A model generated the notes under the pieces. That model was not told the DNA's origin. It did no database searches and was given only the letters and a program-made list of their open reading frames with translations. A DNA stretch of 63,841 bases, taken from Anaerolineae bacterium. GTDB taxonomy: Bacteria > Chloroflexota > Anaerolineae > Aggregatilineales > Phototrophicaceae. Location of the stretch: the NCBI GenBank assembly GCA_022822545.1, contig JAJEBE010000030.1, forward strand, positions 1 through 63,841, read 5' to 3'. This document shows positions 17,270 to 25,295 of this stretch, one piece after another; position 1 is the stretch's first letter, and every line of letters starts with the position of its first letter. Made by a program: the position numbers and the translations under genes.

Positions 17270-18544
17270 ATGAAACTTGAGACGATGGCGATCCACACCG
17301 GCTACGAAAGCGAGGCGACCACCAAAGCGGTGGCGGTGCCGATTTATCAGACGGTCGCCTACGAATTTGACGACGCCCAGCACGGCGCCGACCTCTTTAA
17401 CCTGGCCGTGCCCGGCAATATCTACACGCGCATTATGAACCCGACCAATGCCGTGCTGGAAGAGCGCGTCGCCGCGATGGAAGGCGGGGTTGCCTCGCTG
17501 GCGCTGGCTTCAGGCCAGGCCGCCATCAACTACTCCATCCTCAATCTTGCCGAAGCCGGCAACAATATCGTCACTGTGCCTCAACTTTACGGCGGCACCT
17601 GGACCCTCTTCCGGCACATGCTGCCCAAGCAAGGCATTGATGTCCGCTTCGCCGATGGCGACAGCCCGGAGGACCTGGCGAAACATATCGACGCCAAGAC
17701 TTCGGCCGTCTTCCTCGAATCGATTGGCAATCCGGCCGGCAACATCCCGGATATGGAAGCGATCGCCGATATGGCGCACGCCCACGGCGTCCCCGTCATC
17801 GTCGACAACACCGTGCCGACGCCGGCCCTCTGCCGCCCCATCGAGTTCGGCTGCGATATCATCCTGCATTCCATGACCAAATACATGGGCGGGCATGGCA
17901 ACAGCATCGCCGGCATCTTGGTCGACGGCGGCATCTTCGATTGGGCCAAGCATAATGAGCGTTTCTACATGTTCAGCAGTCCGGAGCCGAGCTATCACGG
18001 CGTCGTCTTTACCGATGCCATGGGACCGGCGGCCTACATCGCCCGCGCCCGCGTCGTCGCCCTGCGCAATACCGGCAGCGCGCTTAGCCCCTTCAACGCC
18101 TTCCTCGTGCTGCAAGGCTTGCAGACACTCTCGCTGCGCATGGAACGGCATGTCGACAACGCCATGGCGGTGGCAAAATATCTCGAGGATCACGCGCAGG
18201 TCGATTGGGTCACCTACCCCGGCCTGGAAAGCTCGCCCTATTACGAACTGGCGCAGAAATACACCGGCGGGCGTCCCTCGGCGCTGCTGACCTTCGGCAT
18301 CAAGGGCGGCTTCGATGCCGGCGTTAAATTCTACGACGCCCTGAAGATCTTCAAGCGCCTGGTCAATATCGGCGATGCCAAATCCCTGGCGGCGCATCCG
18401 GCTTCGACCACGCACCGGCAGTTGACGCCGGAAGAGCAGCAGGCGGCCGGCGTCACGCCGGAGACGATCCGCCTGTGCATCGGCATCGAGCACATCGACG
18501 ACATCATCGAGGACATCGAGCAAGCGCTGGCAGCGGCCAGATAG
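17270..18544 (+). CDS. metY: O-acetylhomoserine (thiol)-lyase, Cys/Met metabolism PLP enzyme
   Basis: 424 residues, the usual MetY length. Features: substrate-side NIYTRIMNPTNAVLEER, GVASLALASGQAA (PLP phosphate region), VDNTVPTPALCRP with the conserved Asp, and the PLP-binding lysine K204 in HSMTKYMGGHGN. The C-terminal part has GDAKSLAAHPASTTH, the typical region of this family. MetY makes homocysteine from O-acetylhomoserine and sulfide in the cytoplasm. A strong GAGGAG precedes the start. No other methionine genes are nearby and the 93-bp leader is too short for a SAM riboswitch with its own promoter. Confidence 0.93.
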   Translation: MKLETMAIHTGYESEATTKAVAVPIYQTVAYEFDDAQHGADLFNLAVPGNIYTRIMNPTNAVLEERVAAMEGGVASLALASGQAAINYSILNLAEAGNNIVTVPQLYGGTWTLFRHMLPKQGIDVRFADGDSPEDLAKHIDAKTSAVFLESIGNPAGNIPDMEAIADMAHAHGVPVIVDNTVPTPALCRPIEFGCDIILHSMTKYMGGHGNSIAGILVDGGIFDWAKHNERFYMFSSPEPSYHGVVFTDAMGPAAYIARARVVALRNTGSALSPFNAFLVLQGLQTLSLRMERHVDNAMAVAKYLEDHAQVDWVTYPGLESSPYYELAQKYTGGRPSALLTFGIKGGFDAGVKFYDALKIFKRLVNIGDAKSLAAHPASTTHRQLTPEEQQAAGVTPETIRLCIGIEHIDDIIEDIEQALAAAR

Positions 18545-18576
18545 AAAAACCACCCCAGGTGGCGTATCAAGCCGTG

Positions 18577-18598
18577 GGGGCGAGTCGGTGGCTCGTCC
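18577..18598. repeat. GTAGGGGCGAC-family palindrome, diverged
   Basis: GGGGCGAGTC - GGT - GGCTCGTCC, an imperfect copy directly after metY; may also help terminate its transcript. Confidence 0.5.
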
Positions 18599-18624
18599 AG
18601 AATACAGAGTAGTTTTCCAAATGC

Positions 18625-18650
18625 GGGCGACTTGATAAGTCGCCCCTACA
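18625..18650. repeat. GTAGGGGCGAC-family palindrome, GACTTGATAAGTC core
   Basis: GGGCGACTT - GAT - AAGTCGCCC followed by CTACA. The flank AGATTTCGACATG after it recurs at the diverged copy near 33.03 kb. Confidence 0.75.
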
Positions 18651-18691
18651 GATTTCGACATGATTGCGGATGGAATTTGGCAGGTTCATTA

Positions 18692-18752
18692 AATGAGAAT
18701 GTGTAGGGGCGATCAACCTGGTCGCCCGTCTTAACGATAGGATGCGTTTTCG
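18692..18752. repeat. 61-bp composite repeat, copy 1 (contains GACCAACCTGGTC-type palindrome)
   Basis: Begins AATGAGAATGTGTAGGGGCG, holds the palindrome at 18703-18727 and ends GGATGCGTTTTCG (last bases 18740-18752). The same unit, same length, recurs at 40793-40853. Confidence 0.75.
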
Positions 18753-18819
18753 AGCGGTACAAGCGTCGCCCCTACATTTCTGTGTATTGCGTTGTTGTAA
18801 TTCAATATACAATGAAGCT

Positions 18820-19473
18820 ATGAATCTCATCGACTACGCCAGCATCCTGATCCGCCGCGGCTGGATCATGCTGCTGCTCGGCATCATTGCCGCCGGCAGC
18901 GCCTTCGTTTTCAGCCGCAGCCTCGACCCCGTCTATCGCGCCACCCAGCGCGTCCGCATCGAGCCAAGCCGCTCGGACTTCGGCCTGGTGCAATCGGCCA
19001 AGCAACTGCTCAACAGCCAGGTGTCATATCTCGATAGTTCGTTGCGCGCCGCCGAAGTCATCGATCGGCTGCAAATGGACATGACGCCGCAGCAACTGCG
19101 CGCCGATGTCCGCATCGCGCCCAATCTCGATAGCCTGGTGATTCAAATTGACGCCGAGCACAAGGACATCGGTCAAGCCGCTCTCATCGCCACCGAGTGG
19201 GCGCAACTGCTCATCCGCTACCGTGATGACCAGAACCAGCAAGCGCGCCAGGAAGACCGCATCTACGCCAGCCCCCAGGACAATCCCGTCATCGCTCTCG
19301 CCCGCCCCAATATCACCATCAACACCTTGGTCGGCTTTATCGCCGGGGTCTTCGTCGGCGGGATCATCGTCTTCGTGCTGGAGTATCTGGAAAGCGCTAT
19401 CGTGCGCCGCCGCGAAGATGTGGAGTCCATCGCCGGCTTGCCCGTGCTGGCTGCCGTGCCGCCATCGGACTAG
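18820..19473 (+). CDS. Wzz/YveK-type chain-length determinant-like membrane protein
   Basis: From ATG 18820 the product has 217 residues; upstream in-frame sequence comes from a dispersed repeat, so a longer start is unlikely. Two membrane segments flank a soluble domain: IMLLLGIIAAGSAFVFS (about 15-33) and TLVGFIAGVFVGGIIVFVLEYLE (about 170-195). Between them are VYRATQRVRIEPS and TEWAQLLIRYR, as in Wzz/CapA proteins, and the tail ends with DVESIAGLPVLAAVPP, the link usually joined to a tyrosine-kinase domain, which is absent here. Proteins of this type help set polysaccharide chain length. Its end overlaps by 4 bp the convergent dehydratase gene. Confidence 0.78.
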   Translation: MNLIDYASILIRRGWIMLLLGIIAAGSAFVFSRSLDPVYRATQRVRIEPSRSDFGLVQSAKQLLNSQVSYLDSSLRAAEVIDRLQMDMTPQQLRADVRIAPNLDSLVIQIDAEHKDIGQAALIATEWAQLLIRYRDDQNQQARQEDRIYASPQDNPVIALARPNITINTLVGFIAGVFVGGIIVFVLEYLESAIVRRREDVESIAGLPVLAAVPPSD

Positions 19474-20411
19474 CTTTCACTCAGTATCTCCGCCAATACA
19501 TCGAACTGGATATTCCCGCCGGATACGACGCAGACGACCTTGCCCGCGCCCGCCAATCCCGCCAGCGCCGCCGCCACCGAGGTCGCGCCCGCGCCTTCGG
19601 CGATGACCCGCTGCCGCTCGGCCAGCAGCCGTATCGCCGCCCGGACTTCCTCAAGCGAGACCACCAGCGACCCATCAAGCAAGGCGCTGACCCGCTCCCA
19701 GATCTCCGGCAGCACGCTTTTGCCGCCGATGCCATCGACAAAGCTCGGCTTATAATCCACCTCGACCGGGCGGCCCGCGCGCAAAGATGCCGCCAGCGGC
19801 GCCGCCGTCTCCACCTCTGCGGCGTAAATTCGGATCGCCGGTTTCAGCGCGCGTACCGCCGACGCGATGCCGCTGCTCAAGCCGCCGCCGCCATAAGGAA
19901 TGACAATCGCATCGGCATCGGGCAGGTCCGCCAAGATCTCCAGCCCGATCGTGCCGTTGCCCGCCATCACCGCCGGATCGGTCACGGGGTGAATGAAATA
20001 GCCGTCCAAGCCGGCATAGTCGCCGCTGACGATGACATCCCACCAGCGGTCGAATGATACCTTGATGACCTCGCCGCCGAGCCGCCGCACCGCCGCCAGT
20101 TTCGTCTGCGGGGCATGATCGGGCACGATGACATGACAAGGCAGGTCCAGACGCCGCGCGTTCCAGGCCACCCCTTGCGCCATATTGCCCGCGCTGGCCG
20201 TGTAGACGCCGCGCGCCAAAGCTTCCGCCGGCGCCTGCGCCATCGCGTTGCCCGCGCCGCGGAGTTTGAAGGAGCCGATCGGCTGCAAGTTTTCCAGCTT
20301 CAGATAAATCTCGGGGGCAGGCCCAACCAGCGGGAGGCGCAGCAAAGGACTGCGCGCGGCCGAACCGGCTATCCGCTCAGCTGCCGCCTGAATCTCGTCC
20401 AGCGGAATCAA
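19470..20411 (-). CDS. Serine/threonine dehydratase-like PLP enzyme
   Basis: 313 residues of the fold-type II PLP family. The Schiff-base lysine is K49 in IGSFKLRGAGNA; the substrate loop is TASAGNMAQGVAW; the phosphate-binding glycine loop is YGGGGLSSG; the C-terminal SGGNIQF is the family's closing motif. Related enzymes deaminate L-threonine or L-serine, or act on 3-hydroxyaspartate. No ACT regulatory domain is present, so it is the short catabolic type. The start seems to be TTG 20411, immediately after the stop TGA of the enolase-superfamily gene, giving tight coupling. Confidence 0.83.
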   Translation of the reverse strand: MIPLDEIQAAAERIAGSAARSPLLRLPLVGPAPEIYLKLENLQPIGSFKLRGAGNAMAQAPAEALARGVYTASAGNMAQGVAWNARRLDLPCHVIVPDHAPQTKLAAVRRLGGEVIKVSFDRWWDVIVSGDYAGLDGYFIHPVTDPAVMAGNGTIGLEILADLPDADAIVIPYGGGGLSSGIASAVRALKPAIRIYAAEVETAAPLAASLRAGRPVEVDYKPSFVDGIGGKSVLPEIWERVSALLDGSLVVSLEEVRAAIRLLAERQRVIAEGAGATSVAAALAGLAGAGKVVCVVSGGNIQFDVLAEILSES

Positions 20412-21545
20412 TCAATCGCTCACAGTCAACTCAGCCAACATATCCGGGTCCACATCCACGCCTAAACCCGGCGCGCTCGGCACATCCACTTTGCCGTCTT
20501 CAACCTGGAATACTGGCGCCGTCAGATTATCCCGCAGCGGATTCTCCGAGCGATCCATCTCCAGCAGCGGCTCCGGCATCCGCATGCGGCCGGGCAAGAC
20601 ATCGAGGGCGCTGACGAGATGCAAGCCCGCGGCGAAGGCGATGCCCGTGCCCCAGCTATGCGGGATAACGTTTACGTGATGCGCGCGGGCCAGGGCGACG
20701 ATCCGCTTGACCTCGCTGAGGCCGCCGGCGGCGCAGATATCCGGCTGCGCGATATCGACGCAGCGTCCGCTCAGTAATTGGCGAAAGCCTTCCAGCAGAT
20801 ACTCGCATTCGCCACCGGCGATCGGAATCGTCGCGCGCTCGCGCAATTCTCGATAGCCCTGGTAATCTTCCGGCGATACCGGCTCCTCGAAAAAGCTGAT
20901 ATCCAATTCCTCAATCCTCCGCGCAAAGCTTAGTGCCTCGCTGAGCGAATAGCCATGATTGGCATCCACCATCAGTTCCACATCGGCGCCTATGGCCTGC
21001 CGCACGGCGCGCGCGTGCTTGACATCCGTCGCCACATCCAGCCCGACCTTCATCTTTATCGCGCGGAAACCTTGGGCGGCGTAGCCTTTCGCCTCCTCCA
21101 CCAGCTTCCCGACCAAGTCATCGGCCGCTGTGAAGTACAAGCCGGTGGCATAAACTTTGACGCGCTCGCGCCGCCGGCCGCCCAAAAGCACCGAGACCGG
21201 CTGCCCCAGCAGTTTGCCGCGCAGATCCCAAAGGGCGATGTCGATAGCGCTTATCGCCGCCACCAGCACACCCCGCCGCGCGTAATCCAGCGCGCGCAGG
21301 CGCATCTTGTTCCAGATCGCCTCAACATGCAGGGGATCCTCGCCGCATACCAAAGGCGCGAGAAAATCGACCCCGGCCCGGACAACGGTCGCCGGACCAT
21401 AGCCCTCGCCCCAGCCATAGCTGCCGTCTTCGGCAACTGCCTTGACCAAACAGACTTGCCGCGTCTGAAATTCAAATTGCGAAAATGAGAACGGGGTATC
21501 CACCTTTTGCTCGGCAACATAACTCTCGATGCGTACAATTTTCAT
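20412..21545 (-). CDS. Mandelate racemase/muconate lactonizing enzyme family (enolase superfamily)
   Basis: 377 residues. The N-terminal capping domain ends near residue 125; the barrel holds FRAIKMKVGLD (the K-x-K catalytic lysines), ELMVDANHGY (first metal Asp), ISFFEEPVSP (Glu) and IAGGECEYL (Glu), and VIPHSWGTGIA (His). This set of residues is that of mandelate racemase-like acid-sugar dehydratases, which remove a proton next to a carboxylate with Mg2+. The sugar acid cannot be told. It forms a two-gene operon with the Ser/Thr dehydratase-like gene (stop and start abut), suggesting consecutive breakdown of a hydroxy-acid or amino-acid compound. Confidence 0.85.
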   Translation of the reverse strand: MKIVRIESYVAEQKVDTPFSFSQFEFQTRQVCLVKAVAEDGSYGWGEGYGPATVVRAGVDFLAPLVCGEDPLHVEAIWNKMRLRALDYARRGVLVAAISAIDIALWDLRGKLLGQPVSVLLGGRRRERVKVYATGLYFTAADDLVGKLVEEAKGYAAQGFRAIKMKVGLDVATDVKHARAVRQAIGADVELMVDANHGYSLSEALSFARRIEELDISFFEEPVSPEDYQGYRELRERATIPIAGGECEYLLEGFRQLLSGRCVDIAQPDICAAGGLSEVKRIVALARAHHVNVIPHSWGTGIAFAAGLHLVSALDVLPGRMRMPEPLLEMDRSENPLRDNLTAPVFQVEDGKVDVPSAPGLGVDVDPDMLAELTVSD

Positions 21546-21741
21546 ATCAAATCGTCATTCCTCGGCCTGTATTCATGCGGGGCGGTTCCGCGGTTGTGGC
21601 GCTTGCTTTGTGTTAAGCTGCTTTCTTATCAAACTGTCGAGCGCGGTAGACATTATCGCCGCCGTCAAGCGGCTGTCAATCGGGTATAGTCTAGCGACTT
21701 GTCATCGAATGCGCGACTATGAGAAAGAGCGGAGCCGAGAC

Positions 21742-22536
21742 ATGTCTCCTGCCTGGACGCGGCAAATCGCATCGCAATCGCTTAGGTGCGGCGAAATGCT
21801 TCACATCGAGGCGCTGGTCGCAGATCTGAAGGCCGGTCTGCGCTCGATCCTGCGCGAAGAGCTTGTCGGCATCTATCTTTACGGCTCGCTGGTCTGCGGC
21901 GATTTCGAGTTCGACATCAGCGATATTGATCTGGCGGTCGCGCTGAGGGAGGAGCTGGACGATGCGCGCTTCGCGGCGCTTGACAAGTTCCACGCGGATG
22001 TCCTGAGGCAGTATCCCGCCTGGGACAACCGGCTTGAGTTGGCTTACATCTCCGCGAGCGGGCTGCGCGCCTTCCGGACGCGGGCCAGCGCCATCGGCAT
22101 CATCAGCCCCGGCGAGCCTTTCCACCTCATCCAGGCGGGCGAAGATTGGCTGATCAGTTGGTACGCCCTGCGCCAAACGGGCATCACCTTGCACGGTCCG
22201 CCCGTTGCCACGCTCATTGATCCCATACCGAGAGCCGCCTGGCTAAAAGCCGTCCGCGAGCATATCCGCCACTATCGGGAGTCGGTCAAGAAGCCCCACA
22301 ACAAGCAGGCTCTGTCCTACATCGTCCTGACTGTCGCCCGCGGCCTTTACACGCTTGAGCATGAGCGCGATGCCTCGAAAGTCGCAGCGGCCAATTGGCT
22401 GGCGGCATCCGCGCCGCAGTGGGCTGAGCTCATTCAGCGCGCCTTGCGTTATCGTCGGGACCCGGCCGCAGACGGGCTGAATGCCGAGGGGTTCCGTCCG
22501 CAAGTGGAGGCATTTGTAATAGACGTACTGCCGTAA
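21742..22536 (+). CDS. Nucleotidyltransferase of the aminoglycoside adenylyltransferase type (DUF4111-like)
   Basis: From ATG 21742 (GGAG 7 bases upstream) the product has 264 residues; an open frame continues upstream to 21529 but has no ribosome site and reads as random. The nucleotidyltransferase core is YGSLVCGDFEFDISDIDLAV, with the G-S, D-x-D metal ligands. The C-terminal helical domain (HIRHYRESVKKPHNKQAL, VLTVARGLYTLEHE) is that of ANT(3'')/ANT(9)-type enzymes. It could adenylate an aminoglycoside or a cellular target; chromosomal members often confer no resistance. Neighbours give no clue. Confidence 0.75.
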   Translation: MSPAWTRQIASQSLRCGEMLHIEALVADLKAGLRSILREELVGIYLYGSLVCGDFEFDISDIDLAVALREELDDARFAALDKFHADVLRQYPAWDNRLELAYISASGLRAFRTRASAIGIISPGEPFHLIQAGEDWLISWYALRQTGITLHGPPVATLIDPIPRAAWLKAVREHIRHYRESVKKPHNKQALSYIVLTVARGLYTLEHERDASKVAAANWLAASAPQWAELIQRALRYRRDPAADGLNAEGFRPQVEAFVIDVLP

Positions 22537-22548
22537 GTCCTTGAAAGC

Positions 22549-22663
22549 AAGTCATGCAAATCCTGTCTCAATGACTGCTTTTTTGCCACCGAGGGACTTG
22601 TGGCTTCGGGCGACATGGTATGTCGCCCCTACAGATCGTTGGTTTTGCGAAATTCGCATGACT
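22549..22663. mobile_element. MITE-like element, copy 1 (115 bp)
   Basis: Bounded by AAGTCATGCAAA (22549-22560) and its inverted partner ending CGCATGACT (22655-22663). Inside is GACTTGTGGCTTCGGGCGAC..., the palindrome at 22608-22633 and CAGATCGTTGGTTTTGCGAA. The same right part is found at 58.7-58.8 kb and, inverted, near 61.0 kb. It has no coding capacity. Confidence 0.65.
22608..22633. repeat. GTAGGGGCGAC-family palindrome, GACATACCATGTC core
   Basis: GGGCGACAT - GGT - ATGTCGCCC followed by CTACA, inside MITE-like copy 1. Confidence 0.75.
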
Positions 22664-22877
22664 CACCTGATCTTGCCTAGATGTATCCCTTGGCGCGGCA
22701 ATTCATATCGATCGCGCGGTCCCTCAGCCCGCCGCGAAGCTGTTTGCCAGCAAAAGGCCAAAGCCGCATAATGGAACTGCGCGTTACCGGGGCGAGACGG
22801 CCCCGGCGAAATCGCTCGCTTCAAGCCAGGGGCGGCCCGGCGTTGGTCGCTCTCCAGTCTCAAGGTCGATTATCGGC
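22664..22877. other. Intergenic stretch without a supported gene
   Basis: The bases between the MITE-like element and the lipoprotein gene hold no supported reading frame; no strong promoter is readable. Confidence 0.5.
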
Positions 22878-23297
22878 ATGATCAAAACTGCCACTCAAGC
22901 TCCTGCAATCTTGCTGCTGCTCGCTCTTGGCTGGCTGGCCGCTTGCAACCTGGCCGGGCCAGCGACTCCCAGTCCGCCGCCCAGCCCGGCGCCCGCCATG
23001 CCTCAAGCGCAGATCCTCGCGCCGCCGCACAATCAGCAGGTCATCGAGGGCGTCATCTTTGATATCGAGATTCTCGCCTCCGATTCGGTCGGCATAGATC
23101 GCGTCGAGCTTTACGTCGATGAGCGGCTGCTGCAATCCAGCGAGAGCGAAAGCGGCGCCGAAGGGCATTACCGCGTGACGATGAACTGGTTCGCCAAAGG
23201 CATCGGCTGGCACAAATTCTCCGTCATCGCCTATCGAGAGGATGAGACGCCCAGCCATCCGCATACCATCGCGCTGGAGGTCATCCCGCCGGGCTAG
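22878..23297 (+). CDS. Lipoprotein with Ig-like beta domain
   Basis: 139 residues. The N-terminus (ILLLLALGWLAAC) ends in a lipobox LAAC with Cys about residue 23, so the protein is likely lipid-anchored on the outer face of the membrane. A Pro/Ser linker (PSPPPSPAPAMP) follows, then about 90 residues with Ig-like beta pattern: VIEGVIFDIEILASDSVGI, VELYVDERLL, FSVIAYREDE, characteristic of domains that carry physical-property-like BIG folds (substitution xxVELYVDG). Function unknown; probably a cell-surface accessory protein. It has the same strand as the upstream nucleotidyltransferase, but a MITE-like element separates them. Confidence 0.7.
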   Translation: MIKTATQAPAILLLLALGWLAACNLAGPATPSPPPSPAPAMPQAQILAPPHNQQVIEGVIFDIEILASDSVGIDRVELYVDERLLQSSESESGAEGHYRVTMNWFAKGIGWHKFSVIAYREDETPSHPHTIALEVIPPG

Positions 23298-23366
23298 GCA
23301 GCGGCGTTGAATGGATGGGTCGGGGTAAGCGTGAGATTATCAAGTAGTTGTTGATTGGTTAGGATT

Positions 23367-23546
23367 TTAGCCAACATTGTCCGTTTGTCGGACAAGGGAA
23401 AACCCTTTTCGGACAAAGTCGCATTTTGCGCCAGCGGCGACGGGCAGGCCCGCAAGCAGGCGGGCGGCGTTGATGTCGTCATGGATATGGAGCAGGTCCA
23501 GGGCGCAGCGTTTTTCATGGTCTGAGAAGTTTCCGGTATTGGGCAT
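23367..23546 (-). CDS. Small protein of 59 residues, unknown
   Basis: A short frame starting MPNTGNFSDHEKRC at ATG 23546 and ending at TAA 23369-23367. Its composition is protein-like (ALDLLHIHDDINAARLLAG, then VRKGFSLVRQTDNVG), unlike the other frames over the same bases. An AGG lies 8 bases before the start, and a perfect TATAAT (23582-23577) lies about 30 bases upstream. I do not recognise the family. The stretch also carries TTGTCCG and CGGACAA words that recur near 60.9 kb. It may be a real small gene or the remnant of one; the window from 23298 to 23736 has no other coding candidate. Confidence 0.45.
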   Translation of the reverse strand: MPNTGNFSDHEKRCALDLLHIHDDINAARLLAGLPVAAGAKCDFVRKGFSLVRQTDNVG

Positions 23547-23632
23547 GGGGGACCTCAGTTGCTTGGGATTGGGGTCATTATAGCACAGGCGTTCTGAAAG
23601 GGAAGGGCTGAATGCGGCGATGCGGAGATTTT

Positions 23633-23665
23633 TTCACCACAGAGGCACAGAGGGCACAGAGAGGG
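23633..23665. repeat. ACCACAGAGGCACAGAG-family repeat
   Basis: TTCACCACAGAGGCACAGAG followed by GGCACAGAGAGGG, one arm of the dispersed family found flanking accessory genes elsewhere in the window. Confidence 0.7.
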
Positions 23666-23687
23666 CGGGGGGTATGGTTGATATTGC

Positions 23688-23713
23688 GGGCGACATGGTA
23701 TGTCGCCCCTACA
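23688..23713. repeat. GTAGGGGCGAC-family palindrome, GACATACCATGTC core
   Basis: GGGCGACAT - GGT - ATGTCGCCC followed by CTACA, just downstream of the SH3 protein gene, where it could serve as a transcription stop. Confidence 0.75.
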
Positions 23714-23736
23714 GCCCGCAGGAAGAGCGGAAGGCG

Positions 23737-24789
23737 CTAGTCGCAGTCGCCGGCGGTCGTGACATAGTGGGCGGAGATCCAGCCTATGTTGCCAAGGTAC
23801 ATGACCTGAAACCAATTATCCGTCCGGGCGATGGCGGGGCTGCCGCCGAGATAGAGGCTGAGTATCGAACCTGCTGGCGCTTGGCGGAAGTTAAGCAACT
23901 GGCTGGCGCTGACGCGGCAACCGACAAGCAAGCGGCGGTCTTCGAGGGAGTCGGCGACTAGGTGGGGATCGGGGGTCGCTGTCGCTCCCGGTCTGCTGGT
24001 GGGCGTGGCGGTCAAGTCGGCGGGCATCAGGGCGACCGTGCCAGCCCGGTCAAGCTGGGCGCAGGTCTGGCCGTCTCGCTGTTGGCTGGCAAGCCAGACA
24101 AGGCGGCGCGGGCTGTAGGCGGTATCGAGCAAAAGCAGCGAACCTGCGCCAGCAAAGCAGATTCGGGCATCGACTCCCAGCGGGCCCCAGACATCAACGG
24201 CTTCGATGGCGTTGGCTCTGACGGTCGGGTTGCTGATGGCGTCGCCAGAGACTTCGCGGAAGGCGATCCAGGGACTATCGCTTTCAACCGTTGCGCCGGC
24301 GGGCAAGCCTGAATGATCTTGGGTGGGGTAAAGGTAGGTCGCGGTCGCGGTGGCTGGCGGTCGCGCTTTGCTCGGTGTGGCCGCATCGACGGGGGGCTGT
24401 TGACCGGGCTGTTGGACTGGCGGTGGGGGCAAGGGCGTGTTGGTCGCTGGGGCTGGGGGGTTGGTCGCGGTCGCTGTGGGCGTGTCAGTTGCGGGTGCTG
24501 GCGTGGGCGTATCGGTCGGGCAAGCGATGCTTAAAGTCGCTGTGATGGTCGCGCTTTGCCCGCCAACAGTGGCGGTGGCGCTGGCGGTCCACTGGCCGCA
24601 AGAAGAGATGGGCAGGGAAACAAGGGTAAGGGGACAATTGATGGAACCGGTATCCGTCCCGCTGATGTTGCAAGTGAGGGTGACACCGGTATGGCTAGAG
24701 TCAAGGGAAACCTTCATAAAAATTTGCCCGCTTGCGATTAATGGCGTCTGCTGTCCTCCGTGGGTAGCCCATGAGATGACGAGGGGCAC
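23737..24789 (-). CDS. Secreted SH3-domain protein with Thr/Pro-rich linker (true start upstream, frame broken at G tract)
   Basis: At least 350 residues are coded from GTG 24789, but the open frame continues upstream and encodes a clear signal peptide (FLCLLLLLTLSAAPAQAQAT) up to the TAG at 24918-24916. No ATG, GTG or TTG exists in that frame upstream of the signal. An ATG at 24974 with AGGA 8 bases before it is in another frame and would join the signal frame if the G11 tract (24904-24894) had 12 or 9 G. After the signal come a beta domain, a long Thr/Pro/Ala linker (TPTPAPATDTPTATAT), a domain with AIEAVDVWGPLGVDARIC, and a C-terminal SH3b region (VGCRVSASQLLNFRQAP, WISAHYVTTAGDCD). The AVDVWG..QRDGQTCAxLDRxG part is shared with the SH3 protein at 36-37.3 kb. 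Confidence 0.7.
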   Translation of the reverse strand: MPLVISWATHGGQQTPLIASGQIFMKVSLDSSHTGVTLTCNISGTDTGSINCPLTLVSLPISSCGQWTASATATVGGQSATITATLSIACPTDTPTPAPATDTPTATATNPPAPATNTPLPPPPVQQPGQQPPVDAATPSKARPPATATATYLYPTQDHSGLPAGATVESDSPWIAFREVSGDAISNPTVRANAIEAVDVWGPLGVDARICFAGAGSLLLLDTAYSPRRLVWLASQQRDGQTCAQLDRAGTVALMPADLTATPTSRPGATATPDPHLVADSLEDRRLLVGCRVSASQLLNFRQAPAGSILSLYLGGSPAIARTDNWFQVMYLGNIGWISAHYVTTAGDCD

Positions 24790-24893
24790 GGGCGTATTGG
24801 TGGCTTGGGCTTGCGCGGGCGCGGCGGAGAGAGTCAGGAGGAGGAGAAGGCAAAGAAACGGGAGATATGCTCGGAGGGACCTAGATAATGTCG

Positions 24894-24904
24894 CCCCCCC
24901 CCCC
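24894..24904 (-). promoter_or_regulatory. G11 homopolymer tract between start codon and signal peptide
   Basis: Eleven C on the plus strand, read as G11 in the gene. It separates an upstream ATG frame (start 24974) from the frame coding the signal peptide. A change of one or two bases would switch the frame, as in phase-variable genes; an assembly length error is the alternative. Confidence 0.5.
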
Positions 24905-24993
24905 GAATGTTTATTCTAATTAAGAAGGGGCGCTTGAAGGCAGATGAATTAATGCTTCGGCGGATGTCGGTCATGTTCAATATCCTGTTATGA

Positions 24994-25033
24994 CATATTC
25001 CAAGGTGATAAATCTGCTATGATATGGAATATG
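24994..25033. promoter_or_regulatory. Inverted repeat CATATTCC..GGAATATG in AT-rich upstream region
   Basis: CATATTCC (24994-25001) and GGAATATG (25026-25033) are perfect inverted copies with 24 bases between, within an AT-rich stretch (24980-25080) upstream of the SH3 gene. Likely promoter/operator region; no exact -35/-10 pair is clear. Confidence 0.4.
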
Positions 25034-25126
25034 TGAAAATATATCATTACACGTTTACACCATAAATATATTACATCATTTGAGGGAAAAGTCAAGCAGC
25101 GAGGGGAGGATTGCGTGGGGGTTTTC

Positions 25127-25151
25127 GGGCGACCCGATGGCTCGCCCCTAC
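25127..25151. repeat. GTAGGGGCGAC-family palindrome
   Basis: GGGCGACCC - GATG - GCTCGCCCCTAC, slightly imperfect. First of two adjacent copies upstream of the ABC ATPase gene. Confidence 0.6.
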
Positions 25152-25171
25152 GATCGTCGCGTGTGAAGGGC

Positions 25172-25197
25172 GGGCGACATGGTATGTCGCCCCTACA
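25172..25197. repeat. GTAGGGGCGAC-family palindrome, GACATACCATGTC core
   Basis: GGGCGACAT - GGT - ATGTCGCCC followed by CTACA; identical in its core to the copies at 22.6, 23.7 and 57.5 kb. Confidence 0.75.
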
Positions 25198-25295
25198 TTT
25201 TCCCCTCTGCGCCCTCGGGCAAATTGGTGAAATAGCCAGGCTGCGCTAGAATAAAGCATCCCGTTCTTGAAGGAGCTTGCGCCTCGGTTTAGGCT

